Source of the DNA: Bacillota bacterium
Lineage (GTDB): Bacteria; Bacillota_I; Bacilli_A; RF39; UBA660
Assembly (NCBI GenBank): GCA_003149915.1
Contig: QAMK01000022.1
Coordinates: 1 to 33,459, forward strand
Reading direction: 5' to 3'
DNA length: 33,459 bases
The notes beneath the pieces are model-generated. The model saw nothing but the letters and a program-made list of their open reading frames with translations. It was not told where the DNA came from and did not search any database. Position 1 is the first letter of the stretch, and each line of letters opens with the position of its first letter. Shown piece after piece: positions 7,289 through 13,716 of the stretch. The position numbers were made by a program, and so were the translations under genes.

Positions 7289-7903
7289 ATGGGTATGATT
7301 GGTGTAGATGGAAGAGAGGTTTTGGAGTCTTTTCGACCTGAGACTGTTTTTTCATTGGATGATTTAGAAATGAAAGATTTGACGGTTCGCGCTAAAAATA
7401 CAAACGGATTATATCATCAATATTTTCAAGGGTTACTGGGATTTGCACAAACGTGCGAGTTAGCTACCGGTATTTTTTCTGGACAAGATTTAGATGCTCA
7501 AAAAAATATTGAGCCAAGACAAGATTTATATAATGGTTTATCTGATGCAATCATAAATTCTTTAGTTGTTGGAATTGATCAAAGTTTAAATTTGGGAATC
7601 ATTTATCAGCTGGCTAGTCAAAAATATCCTGATTCTTTTGCAACGAAAGAAGACTATCTATATGCATTACAACTTGCTTTATTTGGAAAGTTTGATGAGA
7701 AATCTTTACAGTATGTTCCTGATCCAGACATCTCTACAAATCCTTCGATGGATTGGCATTGCCGCGTTGTAGGAGATTATGCTTCTTGCTTAAAATCACT
7801 TATCGATGTGTTTGGTACAGATACCGTACGGAGTGTCGTTACTCCAGGTCTTTATGAGGTATCGCCGAAAAAAGAATCTTCTGATTCTGTAAAAAGTCGT
7901 TAG
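7289..7903 (+). CDS. Hypothetical soluble protein (204 aa)
   Basis: I do not recognise this family. The ATG at 7289 has AGGAG at the right distance; the upstream GTG at 7280 overlaps that site and is unlikely. The product has no signal peptide and no long hydrophobic segment. It begins with GMIGVDGREVLESFRP, appears mainly helical in the middle (SDAIINSLVVGIDQSLNLGIIYQLA), and ends in a Ser/Lys-rich tail. It has its own promoter and terminator, so it is a single-gene unit. Codon use matches the neighbouring chromosomal genes. Confidence 0.75.
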   Translation: MGMIGVDGREVLESFRPETVFSLDDLEMKDLTVRAKNTNGLYHQYFQGLLGFAQTCELATGIFSGQDLDAQKNIEPRQDLYNGLSDAIINSLVVGIDQSLNLGIIYQLASQKYPDSFATKEDYLYALQLALFGKFDEKSLQYVPDPDISTNPSMDWHCRVVGDYASCLKSLIDVFGTDTVRSVVTPGLYEVSPKKESSDSVKSR

Positions 7904-7926
7904 AAACCTAGTGGTTTCTTTTTTTC
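7902..7926 (+). terminator. Terminator after the 7289 gene
   Basis: AGAAACC (7902-7908), a four-base loop and GGTTTCT (7913-7919) precede a T-run. Confidence 0.85.
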
Positions 7927-7935
7927 TGTGATACA
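7927..7935 (+). promoter_or_regulatory. Extended -10 upstream of the hydrolase-NUDIX pair
   Basis: TGATACAAT is an extended -10 placed 23 bases before the ATG at 7958. The -35 is not convincing. Confidence 0.45.
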
Positions 7936-7957
7936 ATATTGCATATGAGGTGTGAGC

Positions 7958-9076
7958 ATGACAATTTTTCAATATATCAAAAAGTATAGTGCCTTTTCTT
8001 TTAAACAAAAACCATTTAACGAAGTTGATAACGTTATCTTATCGTTTTTAGCATATTTAGAGTTTCCAGATCAACTGGAAGATGGAATTACTCTTCAATC
8101 GTTTGGTACTTCTTTATTAGAAGATGATGAACGAGTTAAAAAGATGAAACAGGATATTTTATCTGTTAGAGGAAGTTTGAAGTTATTAAAAGCTGTCTAT
8201 CAACAGAAACGTTACCGGGAGTTACAGTTGTTTTATCGGGAACAGGAAATTACAGCAACATCCCAGTTTTCTGCCATTACATTCCGATTTCCAGATGGTG
8301 TTTGCTATGTTGCGTTTGAAGGAACCGATGCGATGATTAGTGGGTGGCGTGAGGACTTGGAGATGGCGATTCAATTTCCAGTTGAGGCTCAAAAAAGAGC
8401 GATTTCTTATTTGAATCGTCACTTTACGTTTGGACATGCACCATTAATTGTAGGAGGACACTCAAAAGGTGGACATTTGGCTTTGGTCGGTTCCATGTAT
8501 GCGAATTTTCTTGTTCGTCGGAAAATTCAAAAAATTTACAGTAACGATGGTCATGGTTTGATGGATTTTGTTTATCGTTCGCCACTATATAAAAAGATTA
8601 AGGAACGTTATGTACACATCATTCCGAATTATGCTTTCGTGGGTATTTTGTTGCGAAACGATCCCGATTATGAGGTGGTGTCTTCTTCTCATATCGGATT
8701 GGAAGCACATTATGCCCTTTATTGGGTTGTAGAAGAAGATCATTTTAAGAGGGCAAGATTAAGTAAATTTAGTAAGATTTTAGAACAGGGCTTTTCTACT
8801 TGGCTCGATCAGTATTCTTTAGAAGAACGACAGCAGTTTGTCGATGATGTCTTTTTGGTATTTGAACAAAGTGATATCAATAGTTTGATTGACGTCAAAA
8901 AGTCTTTTACCAGCACTTTGAAACTGATTCGTTCTTCCGTTTTGGTTAGTGATCACGTTAAACAGATGATTAAAGAACTCATTACGATTTTGAATCAAGC
9001 TGGGGCTGATCATTTTGGCGAAAAAGTAGCAATGGAAAAGAAAGAAGGGGAACTTTATGAAGCGGATTATTTATAA
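7958..9076 (+). CDS. DUF2974-type alpha/beta hydrolase (lipase-like)
   Basis: The protein has 372 aa. The nucleophile elbow is clear at VGGHSKGGHLAL (S169), preceded by a VAFEGTDAMISGWREDLEMA strand/loop typical of the DUF2974 (Mbeg1-like) group. The Asp and His of the triad cannot be assigned with certainty; SNDGHG and the HIGLEAHYAL region are candidates. No signal peptide or membrane span is visible, so it should act in the cytoplasm on an unknown ester. The ATG at 7958 is preferred to the GTG at 7952 because of AGGTG spacing. Its 3' end overlaps the NUDIX gene by 20 bases, so the two are translationally coupled. Confidence 0.8.
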   Translation: MTIFQYIKKYSAFSFKQKPFNEVDNVILSFLAYLEFPDQLEDGITLQSFGTSLLEDDERVKKMKQDILSVRGSLKLLKAVYQQKRYRELQLFYREQEITATSQFSAITFRFPDGVCYVAFEGTDAMISGWREDLEMAIQFPVEAQKRAISYLNRHFTFGHAPLIVGGHSKGGHLALVGSMYANFLVRRKIQKIYSNDGHGLMDFVYRSPLYKKIKERYVHIIPNYAFVGILLRNDPDYEVVSSSHIGLEAHYALYWVVEEDHFKRARLSKFSKILEQGFSTWLDQYSLEERQQFVDDVFLVFEQSDINSLIDVKKSFTSTLKLIRSSVLVSDHVKQMIKELITILNQAGADHFGEKVAMEKKEGELYEADYL

Positions 9077-9569
9077 TGCCGATCAAGTATCGGAGAAAGA
9101 GGTAACGGATTCGGTCGTGCGAGTCAAGGCCATTTTAATTAATTCATTAGATGAAGTATTGTTAGGATACAGTTATCATCAATATCAGTTTATCGGTGGT
9201 CATGTTGAAGAAGGGGAAACACTAGAGAGTGCGATTAGTAGAGAAGTATTAGAAGAGACGGGAATTTTGTTAGATACCAATACTTTAGAACCGGATGCAG
9301 TTATGATTGGATATATCAAAGATTGGCCAAGCGACGGTAGACACACGAAGACGATGATTTATTATTTTGTGATTCGTACGGATCAAGAACCGGATATTCA
9401 CAAAGTTGCTTATACATCTCACGAAAGCAAAGGTAAATTTGAACTTCGGATGATTCCATTAAAGGATTTAAAACAAGAACTTACGTACAATGCCGACATT
9501 TATGAAATGGCACGTGGTATTGCCAAAGAGATGATTATGATGTTAGATAAATTAGGATTGGTCAAATAA
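9057..9569 (+). CDS. NUDIX hydrolase
   Basis: This 170-aa protein has a complete NUDIX box: GHVEEGE, seven residues, then REVLEETGI (G-x5-E-x7-RE-x2-EE-x-G). The box glutamates bind the metal that hydrolyses a nucleoside diphosphate linked to another group. The substrate cannot be told from sequence; both nucleotide sanitising and sugar-nucleotide roles are possible. The ribosome binding site AAAGGGGAAC lies inside the end of the upstream hydrolase gene. A strong terminator follows. Confidence 0.9.
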   Translation: MKRIIYNADQVSEKEVTDSVVRVKAILINSLDEVLLGYSYHQYQFIGGHVEEGETLESAISREVLEETGILLDTNTLEPDAVMIGYIKDWPSDGRHTKTMIYYFVIRTDQEPDIHKVAYTSHESKGKFELRMIPLKDLKQELTYNADIYEMARGIAKEMIMMLDKLGLVK

Positions 9570-9571
9570 AA

Positions 9572-9604
9572 AGCCATCTGCTAGTTAGCAGTGGCTATTT
9601 TTTT
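9572..9604 (+). terminator. Terminator after the NUDIX gene
   Basis: AGCCA/TGGCT with an inner CTGCT/AGCAG stem (9572-9596) is followed by ATTTTTTT. It overlaps the stop codon of the convergent minus-strand gene. Confidence 0.85.
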
Positions 9605-9921
9605 AGTATGTCATAATATGTGTATAACTTTTGAACGTTGTTTTCTAAGAAGAAATAGTGAGCGATATATGGTACAAATAAAAGAACCAGGATTGCTGTT
9701 AGTAGATACAGTTCAATGTGGCAAGAGATGATTGCGGCTAAGAATGTCATTAAACTGAAAGTTCCTGTAAACATCGTTACAATTAAATGGACAAATCGTT
9801 CGTGTTGGAAAAATCCAATTTTTACTTTTAAATCTTCTAAGATTTCATCACGATTGGTTATTTTTTTCTGTTTGGTAATTTCGTCTAGTTCTGCGATATA
9901 CTTTTTTAACATATTTTTCAT
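9595..9921 (-). CDS. Small membrane protein, two predicted spans (108 aa)
   Basis: The family is not recognised. A charged N-terminal part (residues 1-40, with a KKYIAELDEITKQKKITNRD amphipathic stretch) precedes two hydrophobic segments at about 44-65 and 69-90. The start has AAGGAG and overlaps the tmcAL stop by four bases (ATGA), so it is co-translated with tmcAL as the second gene of that operon. No function is proposed. Confidence 0.7.
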   Translation of the reverse strand: MKNMLKKYIAELDEITKQKKITNRDEILEDLKVKIGFFQHERFVHLIVTMFTGTFSLMTFLAAIISCHIELYLLTAILVLLFVPYIAHYFFLENNVQKLYTYYDILKK

Positions 9922-11063
9922 ATTGTCTCCTTTTCGTAAATCGGTTTGGTTTGATATTCTTGTTTAGCATTTTGTTCGTGTATTTGATAGATGTTAGTTA
10001 CTTGGGATTCTAGTGTAAGCATCTCACTTTCGATTTCTTTGTATCGGGATACGAGTGGAAGTGGAGTACTATCCTTTATTTCATGAAGATATTGTTTTCC
10101 TTTTTTTGTAAATCCTAGAATTCGAATATAAGTTGGTGTTTGAAATTGTTTTGCCATCTCTTTTTTGTATCCGCATAAAATGTAGAGAAGAGTACGCGAT
10201 AGTCGTTGGTAAGTATAATTCTTGGTTTTGATTGTTTGAATCAGTTCGTCGGTGGTTTTTACATTTGGAATTGCGGTTTGAATTTTGTTTGCTAAACTTT
10301 TATCGACACCGTGAAAAGAATCTAATGTTTGCCAAGATGAATACACTTGATATTTAAGGTAAGGAAAGTAGTCTTCTTTCTTATGAAGGATACAATTTTT
10401 TAAGGATTCTTTTGGAATGTAATTGGTGATGTCTATTTGATTTTCCATGGCATGGCGAATGCTTGTCGCACTGGCAATCGTTCCTTTGGGTAAGGTTTTA
10501 CTGTGATAGGAATTGGTTCTCCTAATGGGAACGGGTATGATATTTGCTTGTTGTAAGATGATTTCTTTTAAATAACTAATTCCTAAAATATCGTTAGGAC
10601 TTCCAATCTCATAACCGGTCAACTCTTTGGTGACTGTTGCCAGTGCCTTTGGATAAGAGATGCCCGTCTTTAGCACTTCTTTTACTTTTTGATCGAATGT
10701 TTCGTTGTGAATTTGAATGCGCGCTACTTTTTGTAGGGCTTTTAAATCGTTCGTTTCACTACCGAATGCTAAGTGACTAATCTGTAGTGCATTCAATATT
10801 GTAATGGCTCCTCTTGCAAATAAGTCGGCACTTGCGGTAGCAAAGGGAAACGGTAACTCTACTACCAAATCGACACCGTTTTGTAATGCTACTTTTGTCC
10901 TATCCCATTTGTTTACAATAGCAGGTTCGCCACGTTCTGTAAAATTTCCACTCATGACGACAATGATTGGATACTCTGGAAACATCTTCTTAATCTCTTG
11001 AATTTGATAGGAGTGCCCGTTATGAAAGGGATTGTATTCTGCGATAATTCCTACTGCCTTCAT
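9918..11063 (-). CDS. tmcAL: tRNA(Met) cytidine acetate ligase (TmcAL, YlbM)
   Basis: The protein has 381 aa. The N-terminal nucleotidyltransferase fold carries the HIGH-like motif at H14-N-G-H17 (EYNPFHNGH), then VVMSGNFTERGEPAI and the EIGSPNDILGISYL region. This family uses ATP and acetate to make N4-acetylcytidine at the wobble base of elongator tRNA-Met. The ATG at 11063 with GGTGAT upstream is chosen over a TTG 12 bases earlier. The gene is divergent from yceD-rpmF, as ylbM/ylbN-rpmF are grouped in Bacillus. Length is slightly below B. subtilis YlbM (about 415 aa). Confidence 0.92.
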   Translation of the reverse strand: MKAVGIIAEYNPFHNGHSYQIQEIKKMFPEYPIIVVMSGNFTERGEPAIVNKWDRTKVALQNGVDLVVELPFPFATASADLFARGAITILNALQISHLAFGSETNDLKALQKVARIQIHNETFDQKVKEVLKTGISYPKALATVTKELTGYEIGSPNDILGISYLKEIILQQANIIPVPIRRTNSYHSKTLPKGTIASATSIRHAMENQIDITNYIPKESLKNCILHKKEDYFPYLKYQVYSSWQTLDSFHGVDKSLANKIQTAIPNVKTTDELIQTIKTKNYTYQRLSRTLLYILCGYKKEMAKQFQTPTYIRILGFTKKGKQYLHEIKDSTPLPLVSRYKEIESEMLTLESQVTNIYQIHEQNAKQEYQTKPIYEKETI

Positions 11064-11079
11064 TTTTATCACCAATTGT

Positions 11080-11088
11080 ATTATATCA
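11080..11088 (-). promoter_or_regulatory. tmcAL extended -10 promoter
   Basis: On the minus strand TGATATAAT lies just upstream of the GGTGAT ribosome binding site and the ATG at 11063. No strong -35 is seen. Confidence 0.55.
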
Positions 11089-11118
11089 TCGATGACGCAA
11101 TCTAGCCATTAAAAAACG

Positions 11119-11147
11119 TTGCAAAATATCGATTATTAATGTATAAT
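11119..11147 (+). promoter_or_regulatory. yceD-rpmF promoter
   Basis: TTGCAA (11119-11124), a 17-base spacer and TATAAT (11142-11147) form a strong SigA-type promoter, suited to a ribosomal protein operon. Confidence 0.8.
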
Positions 11148-11169
11148 GTTAATGCTGGCAGGTGATTAG

Positions 11170-11631
11170 ATGGATTTAACAAAACTACTAAGTAACGTCA
11201 CAAACAAAATCGATGTGGATGAGGTAGTCGTATTTCCAAAAGAATATTATGAGAATACGGATATCGTCGAATTGAAACCCGTTCACGTTACGGGAACGAT
11301 TCATAAGAACTACAACGATGAAATCATTTTGAATCTAGATGCCGATGGAAACATGGTTTTAGAAGATGCAATCTCTTTGGAACCAGTTTTATATCCATTT
11401 CAGGTTCATTTGGAGGATGAAGTGATTGAAAATGCGAAAATTAATGAAAAATCACTTGATATTATGGAAGTTTTGTGGCAAAATATTGTTTTAGAGATTC
11501 CACTAAAGTACACCAAAGTGGAAGATGTTCATTCTTACCATGGTGACGGCTGGAAAGTGATAAGCGAAGAGGATGCGAGACAAAGAGAGAATCCTTTTCA
11601 AGATTTAAAGAATAAATTAGGAGAGGAGTGA
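11170..11631 (+). CDS. YceD/DUF177 family protein (YlbN)
   Basis: The protein has 153 aa, acidic and beta-rich, typical of the DUF177 family that almost always lies directly before rpmF. The conserved central pattern is LEDAISLEPVLYPFQVHLED, and the ending is DARQRENPFQDLKNKLGEE. Bacterial and plant members are linked to 23S rRNA accumulation. Most members have conserved cysteines in this region; I see none here. Start: ATG with AGGTGATTAG. Five bases separate it from rpmF. Confidence 0.88.
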   Translation: MDLTKLLSNVTNKIDVDEVVVFPKEYYENTDIVELKPVHVTGTIHKNYNDEIILNLDADGNMVLEDAISLEPVLYPFQVHLEDEVIENAKINEKSLDIMEVLWQNIVLEIPLKYTKVEDVHSYHGDGWKVISEEDARQRENPFQDLKNKLGEE

Positions 11632-11636
11632 TTTAG

Positions 11637-11849
11637 ATGAAGTTCAATATTCAATTGTTTGCTGTACCTTTTCACAGAGTATCAAAAAGCAGAAAGAGAT
11701 TAAGAAGAAGTCACAACGCTTTGACAGCAGTTGGAACAGTAAAATGTCCAAACTGTGGCGAAATGATCAAACCTCATAGAGTATGTCCAAAATGTGGATT
11801 CTATAAAGGTAAAGAAGAAATTAAAATGACGAAAGAAGAAGCAAAATAG
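11637..11849 (+). CDS. rpmF: Ribosomal protein bL32 with an unusual N-terminal extension
   Basis: The core is standard: [17 protein letters not shown], then a zinc ribbon C37-PNC40 ... C50-PKC53. Normal bL32 begins M-AVP; here the frame begins MKFNIQLFA before VPFHR. The ATG at 11637 has AGGAGTGATTTAG upstream. The only internal alternative, TTG at codon 7, has no ribosome binding site. The extension resembles the N-terminal signal (…LNLQFFA) that Prp protease removes from bL27 in Firmicutes and from phage capsid proteins. Cleavage after A9 would leave VPFHR, one residue short of the usual mature bL32 start. The Prp link is an inference. The 17-residue C-terminal tail is charged. Confidence 0.95.
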   Translation: MKFNIQLFAVPFHRVSKSRKRLRRSHNALTAVGTVKCPNCGEMIKPHRVCPKCGFYKGKEEIKMTKEEAK

Positions 11850-11866
11850 GCTTTCTTCTTTTTTGT

Positions 11867-11899
11867 TAGACAAGTTTCGACTTGTCTTTTTTTTATACT
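11867..11899 (+). promoter_or_regulatory. Possible spoIIG-type promoter overlapping the terminator
   Basis: TAGACA (11867-11872) and TATACT (11894-11899) are 21 bases apart. Known spoIIG promoters use SigA with an over-long spacer (22 bases in B. subtilis) activated by Spo0A. TTCGACT (11876-11882) matches the reverse 0A box TTCGACA at six of seven positions. It shares bases with the terminator stem, so it is tentative. Confidence 0.35.
11868..11893 (+). terminator. yceD-rpmF terminator
   Basis: AGACAAG (11868-11874), loop TTTCGA and CTTGTCT (11881-11887) are followed by a T-run. A weaker GAAGAAGC/GCTTTCTTC stem with TTTTTT lies just before it, overlapping the rpmF stop. Confidence 0.88.
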
Positions 11900-11933
11900 G
11901 TTCCAAAAGGAGAAATTGTGATTATTCATTATT

Positions 11934-12692
11934 ATGAAAATATATGTGGATTTAGTTCTATTTACCAATTTCGTTTTGGATTTGATTTTGCTTTTGAGTG
12001 TTTGGAAGATTCGTAAGAAAGAGACCAAACTGAAAAGAATATTCTTAAGTGCTTTTTTAGGGGCTCTTTCGATTTTATTGTTGTTTTTGCCACTTACGAA
12101 ACTCAGTTTATTTTGTTTTAAAGTGCTCGTCAGTTTTTTGATGGTGTTTGTAGCATTTCCATTTGGAGAAGTAGATGATTTTTTAAAGGATGTCGTTTGT
12201 CTTTATGCCACTAGTGTCTTTTTGGGAGGAAGTCTATCTTTTTTATCATCCGTATTCGGAACGGATCAGAAAGGCCTCGTGTTTTTATCCGATGGTATGC
12301 CGTTTTCTCTTACTGTCGTGTTATGTATCAGTCCGATTATTCTCTCCGGATTCGTTCGCTTTTATCAGAGAACGAAACGAGATGCAGAGTTTTTACGAGT
12401 TTTAGAATTTGAACTTTTTGGTAAAAAATACAAAATGAATGCATATATTGATACTGGTAATCAATTACGGTATTATGGGCATTCCGTTATCTTACTTTAT
12501 ATACCGAACTTTTCGTGGTTACCACAATTTTATATTCCATACGAAAGTGTCGCTGGAAGTGGTGTCTTAAAAGCCTATAAAGTCAATGTTCGGATTAATC
12601 ATCAGTCCTATTCCAAACGAATTGTTGCGATCGTCAATCAACCTTTTAAGGTATCCTCGGCTCAGGCAATTTTACCAGCAGAGTTTCTATAA
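11934..12692 (+). CDS. spoIIGA: Pro-SigE processing protease SpoIIGA
   Basis: The protein has 252 aa, shorter than B. subtilis SpoIIGA (309). Five membrane segments fill residues 1-145 (about 3-25, 36-54, 58-77, 84-106 and 122-143). A cytosolic aspartic-protease half follows, with the catalytic motif ID-TGNQL at D173. It sits in the sporulation septum and cuts the prosequence from SigE, whose gene is next. The ATG at 11934 has no properly spaced ribosome binding site: AAAGGAG is about 21 bases upstream and an in-frame TGA lies between. An ATT start at 11928 or 11931, or inefficient initiation, is possible. Its stop codon lies inside the first unit of the tandem repeat. Confidence 0.9.
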   Translation: MKIYVDLVLFTNFVLDLILLLSVWKIRKKETKLKRIFLSAFLGALSILLLFLPLTKLSLFCFKVLVSFLMVFVAFPFGEVDDFLKDVVCLYATSVFLGGSLSFLSSVFGTDQKGLVFLSDGMPFSLTVVLCISPIILSGFVRFYQRTKRDAEFLRVLEFELFGKKYKMNAYIDTGNQLRYYGHSVILLYIPNFSWLPQFYIPYESVAGSGVLKAYKVNVRINHQSYSKRIVAIVNQPFKVSSAQAILPAEFL

Positions 12693-12850
12693 ATTGTGTT
12701 AACTATTTTAGTTTCTATAAGCGGTTTTGGTTATTTTATTGTTTAAGTTTCTATAAATTGTGTTAACTATTTTAGTTTCTATAAGCGGTTTTGGCTATTT
12801 TATTGTTTAAGTTTCTATAAATCGTGTTAGTTATTTTACTATTTTAGTTT
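12682..12850 (+). repeat. 64-bp tandem repeat between spoIIGA and sigE (about 2.6 units)
   Basis: Units start at 12682, 12746 and 12810; units 1 and 2 differ at one position (GGTTATT/GGCTATT) and the third is partial and diverged. Each unit contains AGTTTCTATAA twice, so the 11-mer recurs about every 28-36 bases through 12846. The first copy supplies the last codons and stop of spoIIGA. It resembles neither a CRISPR array nor a terminator series. The rest of the spacer, to 12909, holds a GTCGAC palindrome (12857-12862) and the sigE AGGAGG. Confidence 0.92.
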
Positions 12851-12909
12851 CTATGAGTCGACAAATTATATGGATTTGTTATGTTACTTTGAAAATAGGA
12901 GGATAAATT

Positions 12910-13599
12910 ATGATTGGATTTTATTTTTTGATTAGTCGTATTTGTGGTTTTATGAATCAGATTCTTTATGTTGGGAGTAATGATTCTTTACCGGAACCTC
13001 TTTCGAAAAGCGAAGAGGAATTCTGTTTGGTTATGGCCGAAGATGGAGATTTGTCGTGCCGAGATCGTTTGATTGAGCACAATCTTCGCTTGGTTGTCTT
13101 TTTGGCAAAGAAATACGAGAATACTGGCGTCGACTTAGAGGACTTGGTCAGCATCGGTACCATCGGTCTCATCAAAGGAATTAAGACGTATCGTATGGAT
13201 AAGAACATTAAACTTGCGACGTATGCATCTAGGTGTATCGATAATGAAATTTTAATGTATTTACGAAAGAATAAGAAAGTTCGTGCGGAAGTTTCGATTG
13301 ACGAATCTTTGGCATACGATGCGGATGGTAACGAACTTCGGTTGGAAGATGTGCTGGGTACTCCTCAAGATTTGGTAACAAAAGCACTAGAAAGTAAAAC
13401 GGAAAAGAATTATTTATTACATGAAATTATGAAACTTCCCGAACGGGACCGTAAGATTATGATGATGCGGTACGGTCTTTTGGGAGAAAAAGAGTTGACG
13501 CAGAAAGATGTCGCTTTAAAATTGGGAATTAGTCAATCTTACATTTCTAGAATTGAGAAGAAAGTAATTCGTAAACTGAAGAATAGTGTAAAGTGCTGA
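12910..13599 (+). CDS. sigE: RNA polymerase sporulation sigma factor SigE (pro-form)
   Basis: The protein has 229 aa. Regions 2.1-2.4 (NLRLVVFLAKKYENTG, DLEDLVSIGTIGLIKGI, KLATYASRCIDNEILMYLRKN) and region 4 with its HTH (TQKDVALKLGISQSYISRIEKK) are intact. It directs early mother-cell transcription after septation. RAEVSIDE and DVLGT plus the adjoining spoIIGA favour SigE over the related SigK. The N-terminus before LYVGSNDSLPEPLSK is only about 19 residues and hydrophobic, against about 27 basic-amphipathic residues in B. subtilis pro-SigE. The ribosome binding site is AGGAGG. The sigG gene that usually follows is absent. Confidence 0.93.
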   Translation: MIGFYFLISRICGFMNQILYVGSNDSLPEPLSKSEEEFCLVMAEDGDLSCRDRLIEHNLRLVVFLAKKYENTGVDLEDLVSIGTIGLIKGIKTYRMDKNIKLATYASRCIDNEILMYLRKNKKVRAEVSIDESLAYDADGNELRLEDVLGTPQDLVTKALESKTEKNYLLHEIMKLPERDRKIMMMRYGLLGEKELTQKDVALKLGISQSYISRIEKKVIRKLKNSVKC

Positions 13600-13617
13600 C
13601 AAGCACTTTTATTTTTT
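13590..13617 (+). terminator. sigE terminator
   Basis: AAGTGCT (13591-13597), a four-base loop and AGCACTT (13602-13608), then TTATTTTTT. The stem includes the last sigE codons. Confidence 0.85.
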
Positions 13618-13716
13618 GTCAATTTTCGTCAAATTTCAAAAAATGCTTTCCCTATGGTTCATTCCGTGATAAACTGTTAATGATAGAAAGAGTTAATGGA
13701 AGGTGGATTTTTAGAT

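Noticed and set aside
11637..11663. MKFNIQLFA as a trace of a phage capsid gene
   Set aside because: The motif is common in phage capsid proteins, but here it is in frame with a complete bL32, after yceD, with the normal ribosome binding site.
11934..12692. SpoIIGA as a truncated pseudogene because it is 57 residues shorter than in B. subtilis
   Set aside because: All five membrane spans and the DTGN active site are present and no frameshift is visible; short forms are plausible in this lineage.
12682..12850. CRISPR array
   Set aside because: The units are contiguous 64-bp tandem copies without unique spacers, there are no cas genes, and the first unit overlaps a gene end.
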